Assembly (NCBI RefSeq): GCF_000631985.1
Contig: NZ_JFYN01000001.1
Location: 124,001 to 188,000 of the forward strand
Origin: Pseudomonas sp. RIT288
GTDB taxonomy: Bacteria; Pseudomonadota; Gammaproteobacteria; Pseudomonadales; Pseudomonadaceae
Direction: 5' to 3'
DNA length: 64,000 bases
Shown here: positions 54,847-63,219 of the stretch, piece after piece
Numbering within the stretch: the first letter of the stretch is position 1
How the letters are laid out: every line of letters begins with the position of its first letter
Position numbers and translations under genes: made by a program
The notes under the pieces: model-generated
Told to the model about the DNA's origin: nothing
Database searches by the model: none
Seen by the model: the letters and a program-made list of their open reading frames with translations, nothing else

Positions 54847-55973
54847 CTACATTCAGACTGGACAACACAGACGGACCTGGCACCCACGTATTCATCATAG
54901 GCGTGGGAAACTATCCGCATTTAAAAGGTGGCACAGGCCCGGTCAGCGCCAATCCCCGAAACATGGGTCAGATCACATCGCCTCCAGTTTCTGCCATGGA
55001 AATGCTGAAGTGGGTTGACACCACCCTTCACAACCCGGAAGCACCACTCAAATCCATTGAAGTGCTGATCTCCCAAGTCGGCACGGCTCAATTTACCGAC
55101 AAAGCAGGTCTTCATCAGCAAATCGACACGGCGACCTGGGATAACTACGAAGCCTCAATATCGGCATGGAAGAAAAGGGCAAATTCCAACCCTAAAAACG
55201 TGGCCATTTTCTATTTCTGCGGGCATGGCATGGGAGATGGGGTAAACACACATCTGCTGCTGGCAGACGCCGGAAAATCGGCAAAGCTACTTCGACACGC
55301 CGCCCATGTAGGGGATTTACGGCTTGCAATGTGGAGCTGTGTCGCCCAGAAACAGCTTTACCTCATTGATGCGTGTCGGACGGTCGATTTGGCGACTGTC
55401 ATGGATCCGAACGACTTAGGGCAGTCCGGGTTGCCTGAAGCCAACGTGATGCAAACTTTCAACGGAGAGAATCCCGTTCTCTTCTCTGCCAGGTTGGGTG
55501 AACAGGCATTTGGCATGCCGGGACAGATCAGCACATTCACTCAGGCGCTGCTGGATGGCTTGAACCGCTGTGCAGTGTTCCAGCCCAGCGGCCGGCACTG
55601 GGCGGTTTCTCCCCACCAGCTTCAAAAAGCCATTGCGGCCTTAATGGATGACTTCAGCGGTGCTCCTCAGTGCCCAGCCGATGGAATATCGGGGGTGGGT
55701 TTCCAGATACACGTTCTCACCCAGCCACCGCAGGTGGTTGTGCATGTGTGTCTGGATAACGAAGCGGCAAACGATTCCGCCCAAATCAGCTACATGTCGG
55801 CAGGCAAAAGTCGAGTAATGCGACCCGATCTCGCCAATCCTTGGCGAACCTTCATTCCACATGGCCCTTGCAGCGTCGAGGCAACTTTCGCCCCTGCGGT
55901 GAAGTACAAGGTCTTGCCAATCCAGATCTACATGGTTCCACCGTTCCAGAACATTACGTTGGAGGTGATATGA
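54843..55973 (+). CDS. Caspase-like (peptidase C14) protein
   Basis: A 376-residue protein. The caspase hemoglobinase fold is seen in VFIIGVGNYPHL near 16-27, the catalytic histidine His128 in FYFCGHGMGD, and the catalytic cysteine Cys178 in YLIDACR. The last 95 residues look like a beta-sandwich (VVVHVCLDNEA onward). There is no signal peptide. Caspase-like proteases serve as effectors or activators in several bacterial defence systems. It overlaps the subtilase by four bases (ATGA) and the next gene by four bases, so the three are made together. Confidence 0.8.
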   Translation: MTTFRLDNTDGPGTHVFIIGVGNYPHLKGGTGPVSANPRNMGQITSPPVSAMEMLKWVDTTLHNPEAPLKSIEVLISQVGTAQFTDKAGLHQQIDTATWDNYEASISAWKKRANSNPKNVAIFYFCGHGMGDGVNTHLLLADAGKSAKLLRHAAHVGDLRLAMWSCVAQKQLYLIDACRTVDLATVMDPNDLGQSGLPEANVMQTFNGENPVLFSARLGEQAFGMPGQISTFTQALLDGLNRCAVFQPSGRHWAVSPHQLQKAIAALMDDFSGAPQCPADGISGVGFQIHVLTQPPQVVVHVCLDNEAANDSAQISYMSAGKSRVMRPDLANPWRTFIPHGPCSVEATFAPAVKYKVLPIQIYMVPPFQNITLEVI

Positions 55974-57253
55974 ATCCGACTATCACTATTGAAACAGGCA
56001 AGGGTGAAGTTTCCGGACCGCCACGTGAAGTGCTTTGCTCGATATGGCCCCTGTCTCAAAAAAACGATGAGCTAACCATTGGAAATCCGATCTTCTCTAA
56101 TCATATGGTGCTGATCGGAGATAAGCTCAGCGAGAAGTCGGCCAACACGTTAACCCTGCCTGAAGCGGGTAACTATCTCGTAGACGTGGGTTATCCGAAT
56201 GGCCAGTCGCAGCGTACTACCATTTCCGTTGATGAAAATCAGAACTATCGGCTTATCGTGCAGGCACCCAAACAAATATCAAACTTTTATAGAAATACAA
56301 AAAGCCAATACAACTGGATCCCAAGAGTTGTCAGTGCCGCTCCAAGACGCTTATCCACAAGAAAGATCGAGCTTGAAGTAAGCATTGCAACTCAGCCGAA
56401 CATAATTTCTCTTTCAGAGCTTTATGAGTTTGCCAGCGACCTAAGACGCTCGAGCGACCAAAGTAAAACCATATTTGAATACGCAATAAACACCGAGCGC
56501 CATCATGAGTTACCGTTGCCCGCTGCGACATGGGACGAAGTACGCGACTTCGGGAGGACAACCAAACGCAAATGGCTTATTGTTAGTTGCAAAGGAAAAC
56601 CTCAAACCCTAGTCTCTTATCCTTATGGTTGGTTTAGTGAGAACCTTGAGCCTTTCAAACTCATGCTGGAAAAGGGCAAAGAGGGCAGCGAAACATTCAA
56701 GTGGTCGGTTTCGCTAAAATTGACGGACCCGGTATACGGGTCACTTGTTGAATACTTAACGAGGCGTGATCTATTTTCCAGTCTTTCAATTTCCGAAAGT
56801 GAGCGAGGAAAAGCGACTACCGCGCTGTACAGAAAAATCGGGAATCCATTTTCCGCTGCAGCGGCGGCGTATTTATTCGCACTCGGGACAACCGTTGAGT
56901 CGGAACATATAACTTGGATGAAGACACTCAGCTCTAGGTATAACTTCCTACCCGATGGTGCCATCGCATTAGGCTGGAAGACTCTGCGCGACGGTAGAAA
57001 CGACGCCAATTCGTGGGAAACAGCAAAAGATCTTTTTACATTAGCTTGGTCTCGTGGCTTGCCCTATTACACCATCGGCCTCCATCTCCTGGTAGATGCA
57101 CTCACGCTGCTGATCAGAGTGTTTCCCGCTGACCATCATGTTCGCGAGATGCTGGCTGCAGCGAAGGCTGCTGATGTTGCCTGCGTAAGAACTGAGCCCT
57201 TTACGACGCTGCAGATTGCAAGATATCTCGGCTTACCAATGAAGCAAAAATAG
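55970..57253 (+). CDS. Unrecognised 427-residue protein of the operon
   Basis: I do not recognise this protein. The first 95 residues look like a beta-sandwich (TITIETGKGEVSG, AGNYLVDVGYPNGQSQRTTI), of a type that often binds other proteins. The middle is mixed, and the last 150 residues are helical (TALYRKIGNPFSAAAAAYLFALG near 285-307), with an alanine-rich helix that resembles repeat-like helices. No signal peptide or catalytic motif is visible. It starts at an ATG overlapping the caspase-like gene stop, after GGAGGTG. The codon use is AT-richer than in core genes. It could be a target-recognition or regulatory subunit. Confidence 0.75.
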   Translation: MNPTITIETGKGEVSGPPREVLCSIWPLSQKNDELTIGNPIFSNHMVLIGDKLSEKSANTLTLPEAGNYLVDVGYPNGQSQRTTISVDENQNYRLIVQAPKQISNFYRNTKSQYNWIPRVVSAAPRRLSTRKIELEVSIATQPNIISLSELYEFASDLRRSSDQSKTIFEYAINTERHHELPLPAATWDEVRDFGRTTKRKWLIVSCKGKPQTLVSYPYGWFSENLEPFKLMLEKGKEGSETFKWSVSLKLTDPVYGSLVEYLTRRDLFSSLSISESERGKATTALYRKIGNPFSAAAAAYLFALGTTVESEHITWMKTLSSRYNFLPDGAIALGWKTLRDGRNDANSWETAKDLFTLAWSRGLPYYTIGLHLLVDALTLLIRVFPADHHVREMLAAAKAADVACVRTEPFTTLQIARYLGLPMKQK

Positions 57254-57268
57254 CAGAGGGATCCGATA

Positions 57269-58318
57269 ATGTTCAGATTGACTGCTTTACCGGCAAGTTT
57301 CGGTGACTGCTTGTGGATTGAGTACGGTGAAGAACATAGCCCGAGCGTGATTCTCGTGGATGCCGGCCCTTCTGCTCCCAAGTCCTTAAAAAAAAGACTT
57401 GAGCAACTATCGGCTCGGGGCGGCCACCTTGAGTTGGTTGTCGTTACTCACGTCGACCGCGACCACATTGGCGGTATGTTGAGCCTTCTTGAGAAAAACT
57501 TCTATGACGTGCCAGTTCGTGATTTCTGGTTCAACGGCTTCCGCCATCTCTCCGCGAAGGAGGCCTTTGGAGAAAAACAAGGCGAGCGTTTAACCGGACT
57601 TCTACTCGAGAAAGGCGTGCCTTGGAACGCAGCAATTAAAAATTCTGGTTTTATGGTGACGCAAGAAGCCTGCCCTACTTTCGAGATTCCCGGCGGCGCA
57701 AAGATCACTTTGCTTTCTCCCGACGCGGAGCAGCTAGAAAATCTTAGAGCAAGTTGGGTCAAGGTATGCGGCGAAGCAGATCTATACGCTGATGTTCCCG
57801 CTGAAACTGAGTATTTTGGTAAGAACGGTCTAGAGGCCTTCGGCGCAGCCGCACCATTGAACGTCCAAATGTTGGCATCTGAAGCTTTCAGTGAAGATAC
57901 AACCGTGGCCAACGGTAGCAGTATTGCGTTTGTAATCGAATACGAGGGCAAGAGGGTTCTGCTTGGCGCCGACGCGTACCCGTCACGGCTAATAAAGTCA
58001 TTGATACAGACATGGGGAAAACCACCATTTCAATTTAATCTAATAAAAGTTCCTCATCATGGTAGCGAGAACAATGTTTCCAAGGAGTTTGTAGAGGCGC
58101 TAGACTGCAAACAATATTTATTTAGCTCTAATGGCGCGAGTTATCACCACCCCGCTCAACAAGCCGTTGCTCGCGTCATTCACTATGGCACTCAGCCGGA
58201 ACTTTTATTTAACTACAGAAGCGCTTATTCAGAAATTTGGGACGATCAGTTTTTGAAGGCCATTCACAAGTACTCGACTACATATGGAAACGACGAGGGA
58301 ATTTCAATCATTATTTAA
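57269..58318 (+). CDS. Metallo-beta-lactamase-fold hydrolase, ComEC-like type
   Basis: A 349-residue MBL-fold protein. The metal motif HxDxDH is His61, Asp63, Asp65 and His66 (THVDRDHIGG). Further ligand candidates are Asp235 in LLGADA and His263/His264 in VPHHGSENN. The NGSSIAFVIEYEGKRVLLGAD stretch is typical of the ComEC C-terminal domain, a nuclease-like domain, but no membrane part is present. It could cleave nucleic acid or a nucleotide. It is the last gene of the operon, 15 bp after the unknown gene, and no terminator is obvious behind it. Confidence 0.85.
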   Translation: MFRLTALPASFGDCLWIEYGEEHSPSVILVDAGPSAPKSLKKRLEQLSARGGHLELVVVTHVDRDHIGGMLSLLEKNFYDVPVRDFWFNGFRHLSAKEAFGEKQGERLTGLLLEKGVPWNAAIKNSGFMVTQEACPTFEIPGGAKITLLSPDAEQLENLRASWVKVCGEADLYADVPAETEYFGKNGLEAFGAAAPLNVQMLASEAFSEDTTVANGSSIAFVIEYEGKRVLLGADAYPSRLIKSLIQTWGKPPFQFNLIKVPHHGSENNVSKEFVEALDCKQYLFSSNGASYHHPAQQAVARVIHYGTQPELLFNYRSAYSEIWDDQFLKAIHKYSTTYGNDEGISIII

Positions 58319-58656
58319 ATAGCGAGTTCGCACACCATTAGCTGACACATCAGTCATGCGCTATTTGGCTGCGTTGAATTGTGCTAGGCAATCGCATATC
58401 TCATAGCTGTCTCGGCCGGCAATCACCCACTACTGAATGAGCGCATTCAGGTTTTCAAGGACTGATTAGAAAGTGCGAGCCGAATAGCGGAACAGCTGGG
58501 CGCAAACCGATTTATTACGCTGGGCTAATGCATGTATCCGTGAATCCACCCGTGTAGATTCCTGGGCTTTTAGAAGAACGTATTGCCGGGATAGGTACGA
58601 TCGTTGTCACCGGGTGATCGTTCGCAAACATTCGCATACCATACAGGATTTACTTG
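58319..58656. other. Intergenic region after the five-gene operon
   Basis: No gene is supported. A short palindrome TCACC-G-GGTGA (58607-58617) is flanked on both sides by GATCGTT and lies about 40 bp before the next gene, so it may be an operator. No terminator for the operon is visible. Confidence 0.4.
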
Positions 58657-59448
58657 ATGTTACGTCTTGAACAGCAGTTAGATGCCCTCAGTCTGAGAGA
58701 GACTTGGGAGCTCTTACCATTGAGCCTTCGCGTTATTCCGGAACAAATTTTTGAGTCAACAGGGATTGAGCTTGAGATTTTGCATAAGGCGGAATGTGTT
58801 GATCCTGTGTTTGATATCAAAAAGGCAATTGCGTCGTTCGAAATCGACGGTTACCAGCAGAGGGTGGTGATCTGGTGCGATCCGTCCACCGCCACTACTT
58901 CGGTAATCGGGCACGAACTGCTTCATCTCCGTCGCGATCTCTGCGAGGGTCAAATCAAACTCATGCCTACCAAATATTGCCACCCCTCCATTGCTCTGTT
59001 CTCTCTTCAGCTAGAAAATGAAATGGAGCACATCTTCATCATCCCCGAGGAGATCAAGCTCTTTCCAGAGGCTGAGCAACGTTGGGTAGAGGCGTACGGG
59101 GATCTCATCACTAGAATCATTGCTTGCGATGAGCCGGACAAAACGGAAACGGTTTTGGCCTGGATGCAGCTTAGAACCTCCCTGCCAAACCAGCTCGAAC
59201 TTGCAAAAAAATTTGGTCCATACATCTTCGCACAAAGTGAAATGTGGGCGCGTGAGTCCCAAGATTTTCATGATGTGGCAAGGGATGCAAAAAACCAAAA
59301 CAACAAAAGGGGCCTGCTCAGTTGGATGATGGAGGCCATTCACACCTGGCATCCAGAATATAGGGACACTATTGCTTACGGTAACTGGCAGGTTACAAGT
59401 GCGGGCCTGGAATTCAAACCAATGGGTATTGGCTTGCTGCCCAGCTAA
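58657..59448 (+). CDS. Putative HELLH zinc-protease-like protein
   Basis: A 263-residue soluble protein with a single recognisable motif, GHELLHLRR near residue 88, which matches the HExxH zinc site of metalloproteases such as ImmA/IrrE. A possible third ligand glutamate lies in ENEMEH near residue 122. I do not recognise the family. The ATG at 58657 is used; a TTG directly before it is also possible. GC content is low for the genome, and it follows the five-gene operon on the same strand after 338 bp. Confidence 0.65.
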   Translation: MLRLEQQLDALSLRETWELLPLSLRVIPEQIFESTGIELEILHKAECVDPVFDIKKAIASFEIDGYQQRVVIWCDPSTATTSVIGHELLHLRRDLCEGQIKLMPTKYCHPSIALFSLQLENEMEHIFIIPEEIKLFPEAEQRWVEAYGDLITRIIACDEPDKTETVLAWMQLRTSLPNQLELAKKFGPYIFAQSEMWARESQDFHDVARDAKNQNNKRGLLSWMMEAIHTWHPEYRDTIAYGNWQVTSAGLEFKPMGIGLLPS

Positions 59449-59776
59449 GAAAGGTCGTCATCCTACCCAAGCAGAAATTCTATTTAACGGGCTGAAGGCT
59501 ATGAGCTTGTTGGAGAGTGCTTACCCCTTTCTGTTCCTGTACCAACAGGTGGATAACGAGATAATCGCGAAGATCCTGGAGGCCTTCGCCGCCAAACCTA
59601 CGACTAACGGGCAGGTTGGCCTGATTTGATCGTGCTCGGCGATGATGCGATCAAGGGCGTCTAGTGTCTTCCGTGCCAGTGTGGAGACTACAACCGGTCA
59701 GATTTGACGATTGGGAGGTGCAACCCCTTACTTCTGCTTGAAGGCAGAAGTAAGGGGTCGCGAGTGCAGCGACCGG
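59449..59776. other. Region with a small reading frame and a long perfect hairpin
   Basis: A 42-codon frame (59501-59629, MSLLESAYPFLFLYQQ...) could be a small gene or the decayed end of one. CCCCTTACTTCTGC (59724-59737) and GCAGAAGTAAGGGG (59744-59757) form a perfect 14-bp stem around TTGAAG. It lacks a T-run, so it is not an ordinary terminator, though it could separate the convergent genes. Confidence 0.4.
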
Positions 59777-60061
59777 TTAGGCTGGGCTAGGAACAGCGCG
59801 AGTGTTTGCCTTTTCCTTGCGCTGTCTCTCCAGGCAGCGATTAACCGCAGTCGTGATGGGCGTATCGCCCTCTTTCACTGCGCTCATGTACATAACCGCA
59901 GCGGCGGCCTGCATTACGGATTGAGCAGAACCTGGGTTTGCCATGTCCTTGACCATTTCTTGGACAATTTCAGCGTCGGTCACGCCATTTTTCTCCGCAC
60001 GACCGAGAGCTTTGAACTCTTTTCTCGCACGGGTTTGCTGCGTTTGAATCGGATTTCTCAT
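59777..60061 (-). CDS. Hypothetical protein
   Basis: A 94-residue basic and helical protein. It starts MRNPIQTQQTRARKEFKALGRAEKNG after AAAGGGA. I do not recognise a domain, but the AEIVQEMVKDMAN and AVKEGDTPITTAVNRCLERQR stretches look like ordered helices. No signal peptide or membrane span is seen. It lies in the part of the island that also holds decayed genes. Confidence 0.6.
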   Translation of the reverse strand: MRNPIQTQQTRARKEFKALGRAEKNGVTDAEIVQEMVKDMANPGSAQSVMQAAAAVMYMSAVKEGDTPITTAVNRCLERQRKEKANTRAVPSPA

Positions 60062-60258
60062 GGTACATCCCTTTCGGTGATTAGGACTCGGGATCGAGAC
60101 CTAACCTGCAGATATGGGGGATAGGCTGAGTATTTTCAATTGGATCCTGCGGCCGACTTCTGCTCAGCGAGGCACTGGGATGGCCATTTCAGTCGCATTA
60201 ATTTCACAATCCGACATCATTCCCAGTCAATGACACCCTTTATAGTCAAAGGAGCCAC

Positions 60259-61032
60259 TCATTGGGGGCAATGATCTAGGTCGCGGGCGAAGTAGTAGTC
60301 AATGCTGGCATCAATGGCGAGGCGATTAATGGCCGCCACACCATCACAGTGCAGACTGGATGGGTTCACTTCAGGATGCGCGCAAAAGCAGACGGTGGGC
60401 GAAAGCGGTACAAACAGCCATTTGAAAAAGTTGTCCGGCACGACGAACTCTCCCTCGCCAGCATGCAAGAGCTGCCACGTTTCGCCGCTCATCGCCCTGA
60501 CCGCGTCGGTAAGGTTGAGGCGTATCGACGGCGCAACCAGCGAGCGGCTTGGAATCGTGAGGTCGGGGCGGATATAGCCGATACCTCCGGCCTCCAGTTG
60601 CTCCTGTTCATCCTGGGTGTAGTGACTTAGGAGACCGATTACCTCAGAAGCGCTGCCGATTGACGGGTCGGCCAGCCGTTCATTCATCTTCCACTGCGCT
60701 CGGATGTTCCATAAGCAGTAGAATTCGTTGATCACGTTGAAATGCTGGCGGCCCAAGCGAAAAGCAGGATCATCGAGAATGACTCTGGCCAGAGCCTGGT
60801 AGGCGTCCTCGATACCTTTCATGAATCCGCCTTCGGCCTGCTGATCCCAAACCCTTTGGGCACAGAATATTCGGTCCGCCGGCCTGGCATGAAAGACCTT
60901 TTCAGACGCTTTGCGCAGCACCTGAACCGCCCCTTTCTCGTTCGCGAAGCGGGAAATGCTGGCGCTCGGGAAGGTATGTTGGTTCATCGTCAGCTGATGC
61001 GGGTTGCCTTTCTGCGGTGGCTCAAAGGTCAT
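60259..61032 (-). CDS. Hypothetical protein, DUF4238-like
   Basis: A 257-residue soluble protein. The N-terminal stretch NPHQLTMNQHTFPSASISRFA followed by a beta hairpin resembles the start of DUF4238 proteins, which begin with a conserved HxxP region. Further on are QRVWDQQAEGGFMKGIEDAYQAL and a C-terminal PLSPTVCFCAHP. The start is uncertain: ATGs at 61032 and 60987 are both plausible, and neither has a strong ribosome-binding site. Function is unknown; relatives are common in genomic islands. Confidence 0.6.
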   Translation of the reverse strand: MTFEPPQKGNPHQLTMNQHTFPSASISRFANEKGAVQVLRKASEKVFHARPADRIFCAQRVWDQQAEGGFMKGIEDAYQALARVILDDPAFRLGRQHFNVINEFYCLWNIRAQWKMNERLADPSIGSASEVIGLLSHYTQDEQEQLEAGGIGYIRPDLTIPSRSLVAPSIRLNLTDAVRAMSGETWQLLHAGEGEFVVPDNFFKWLFVPLSPTVCFCAHPEVNPSSLHCDGVAAINRLAIDASIDYYFARDLDHCPQ

Positions 61033-61122
61033 GGAATGGGCTCGCATGTGAAGGGGATGTAACGCCAGAAAACGGGGTGGTCTTGCTAATGCAACTGAGC
61101 CCATCCTGCATGAGCCGACAGC

Positions 61123-61281
61123 TTACACAGCAGGATCTTCCGCCAAACGGATCCCTCGAGGCAAATCGAAGGCAAAGTAGTCGCCGTAGAAGGTGTTGAG
61201 GTAGAGCTTGCCCCCCGAGATGACGTGCGCTTGAGGTAACCCCCCAAAAACAAATAACCAGAACTTCAGAATGAACTGTAT
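61123..61281 (-). pseudogene. Remnant of a gene, possible YHS-domain C-terminus
   Basis: An open stretch of 52 codons without a start ends AHVISGGKLYLNTFYGDYFA... and AEDPAV before TAA. The GGKLYLN and following FDLPRGIRLAED pattern resembles the C-terminal end of YHS-domain proteins. A stop codon precedes it in frame and no start is seen, so it looks like the decayed tail of a gene. Confidence 0.35.
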
Positions 61282-61324
61282 TCACTATTGCTGGATGTGA
61301 CGGCTGTCACGAACTCGTCGGGAG

Positions 61325-61786
61325 TCAGAGGGTCAGTCTACGGTTGTCCTTCCAGAGTCCGACCGCCCGACGCGCACCGTCCCTTTTAATACCCATCAAT
61401 GTTCCTAAAGAGTCAGTGCTGACACCGACGTTGGTGATGAGGAGGTGATTCGCGGCCGCTTCAACCTCCTCGTACGATGGAAGGTATGGCCTGGTATCGA
61501 GGTGAAGTGAAACCTGACGTTGTAGCCAATACGGATATATTCGAAGGCTTTCGTCAAAGCGTGATCGAGTGAAACGCGCATCTTTGAAAACCTCTAGAAA
61601 ACGCGATGGCTACTCAGAAGTCAGCCACAAACCAGCTGCCAGCATGTTAAAACGTCTCATAGTATTCTGGTACTCAAAGTCTCGATTCGGCTCGATGTCG
61701 AAGCAAACGCCTATGCGCTCATTAAGAGCCGCCCGGAGCAAGGTCTGATTACAGTTGTTGCTAGAACAAACAATAATGGCGCCACC
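61325..61786 (-). pseudogene. Decayed gene with an in-frame amber codon
   Basis: A 154-codon reading frame on the minus strand is open except for one TAG at 61610-61612. The first part reads GAIIVCSSNNCNQTLLRAAL..., the second PSRFLEVFKDARFTRSRF... and ends GIKRDGARRAVGLWKDNRRL. Both parts look protein-like, and no start codon fits the frame. I do not recognise the family. This is most likely a pseudogene left from island decay. Confidence 0.4.
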
Positions 61787-61854
61787 TCAGGCTGGAGTGA
61801 CGCATTGTCAACCAACGTTCTTTAGGCGCTGCACTTGTATTAAATAAAAATAAA

Positions 61855-61880
61855 AAACCCGCCTCACGGCGGGTTTCTTT
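61855..61880 (-). terminator. Rho-independent terminator after fba
   Basis: A 9-bp stem (AAACCCGCC with GGCGGGTTT) around TCAC lies about 25 bp after the fba stop. The T-run on the minus strand (TTTTTTATTTTT) shows that it ends the fba transcript. It forms the right border of the island. Confidence 0.85.
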
Positions 61881-61902
61881 CAAATCAGCTCAACACCCAG
61901 TC

Positions 61903-62967
61903 TCAATTGACCTTGGCGTTCAACTCACCCTTCAAATACCGCTGATACATCGCTTCCAACGAGATCGGTTTAATCTTCGAAGCATTACCGGCAGTACCGA
62001 ACGCTTCATAACGAGCGATACACACGTCACGCATCGCCGTCACGGTCGCGCCGAAGAATTTGCGTGGGTCGAATTCGCTCGGGTTGGTGGCCATCAGGCG
62101 ACGCATTGCGCCGGTGGATGCCAGACGCAGGTCGGTGTCGATGTTGACCTTGCGCACGCCGTACTTGATGCCTTCAACGATTTCTTCAACCGGTACGCCG
62201 TAGGTTTCTTTGATGTCGCCGCCGTACTGGTTGATGATCGCGAGCCACTCTTGAGGCACGGACGAGGAACCGTGCATCACCAGGTGGGTGTTCGGGATGC
62301 GCTTGTGGATTTCCTTGATGCGGTCGATCGCCAGCACGTCGCCGGTAGGTGGCTTGGTGAACTTGTAGGCGCCGTGGCTGGTGCCGATGGCGATGGCCAG
62401 GGCATCGACCTGAGTTTTCTTGACGAAGTCAGCGGCTTCTTCCGGGTCGGTCAGCATCTGGCTGTGATCCAGAACGCCTTCAGCGCCGATGCCGTCTTCT
62501 TCACCGGCCATGCCGGTTTCCAGCGAACCCAGGCAGCCCAGCTCGCCTTCAACCGAAACGCCGCAGGCGTGAGCCATGGCGACGGTTTGTTGGGTCACGC
62601 GGACGTTGTATTCGTAGTCGGTCGGCGTCTTGCCGTCTTCGCCCAGGGAGCCGTCCATCATCACCGAGCTGAAGCCCAGTTGAATGGAGCGCTGGCAGAC
62701 ATCAGGGCTGGTGCCGTGGTCCTGGTGCATGCACACCGGGATGTGCGGGAATTCTTCGATCGCGGCCAGGATCAGGTGACGCAGGAATGGCGCGCCAGCG
62801 TATTTGCGAGCGCCGGCCGAAGCCTGGACGATCACCGGGGAGTCAGTCTTGTCAGCGGCTTCCATGATGGCGCGCATCTGCTCAAGGTTGTTGACGTTGA
62901 AGGCTGGAACGCCGTAGCCGAACTCGGCTGCGTGGTCCAGCATCTGGCGCATGCTGATAAGTGCCAT
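61903..62967 (-). CDS. fba: Fructose-bisphosphate aldolase, class II
   Basis: A 354-residue zinc aldolase that interconverts fructose 1,6-bisphosphate with the two triose phosphates. HQDHG near 81-85 carries the active-site Asp and zinc ligand His, EGELG near 138-142 supplies a further ligand region, and GTSHGAYKF near 195-203 and HGSSSVP near 231-237 are family marks. It uses the ATG at 62967, preceded by a GGGAGAG-like site. It lies in the usual Pseudomonas order with pgk upstream on the same strand. Confidence 0.96.
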   Translation of the reverse strand: MALISMRQMLDHAAEFGYGVPAFNVNNLEQMRAIMEAADKTDSPVIVQASAGARKYAGAPFLRHLILAAIEEFPHIPVCMHQDHGTSPDVCQRSIQLGFSSVMMDGSLGEDGKTPTDYEYNVRVTQQTVAMAHACGVSVEGELGCLGSLETGMAGEEDGIGAEGVLDHSQMLTDPEEAADFVKKTQVDALAIAIGTSHGAYKFTKPPTGDVLAIDRIKEIHKRIPNTHLVMHGSSSVPQEWLAIINQYGGDIKETYGVPVEEIVEGIKYGVRKVNIDTDLRLASTGAMRRLMATNPSEFDPRKFFGATVTAMRDVCIARYEAFGTAGNASKIKPISLEAMYQRYLKGELNAKVN

Positions 62968-63109
62968 TGTGTGTGTCTCTCCCGGTTGAGGGTCGTTAAT
63001 CGTGCCAGCCTGCCGGAGCGGCGGCGGCTATTCAAGTGATTGCAGATCGGGGGTCAAAGCCCGGTCTGGTGATTCGATAAAGCAAATTCTCAATAACTAC
63101 GCAGATCCC

Positions 63110-63200
63110 CTGTGGGAGCGAGCCTGCTCGCGAAAGCAATCTCGCAGTCGCTGATGCAGTGCCTGTCAAACCGCTTTCGCGAGCAGGCTCGCTCCCACAT
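63110..63200. repeat. REP-like inverted repeat, type C
   Basis: Type C arms between fba and the MliC-like gene. This is the first such repeat after 12.9 kb without any, a gap that covers the island. Confidence 0.85.
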
Positions 63201-63219
63201 TAGAATCGCAGTGCTTCAA

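Noticed and set aside
61022..61285. An 87-codon minus-strand frame starting MNTVHSEVLVICF
   Set aside because: It overlaps the more protein-like YHS-type remnant in another frame and has no domain or ribosome-binding site.
51000..61900. Integrase, tRNA or att repeats bounding the island
   Set aside because: I looked for an integrase, a tRNA 3' end and flanking direct repeats and saw none, so the borders rest on composition and repeat absence.
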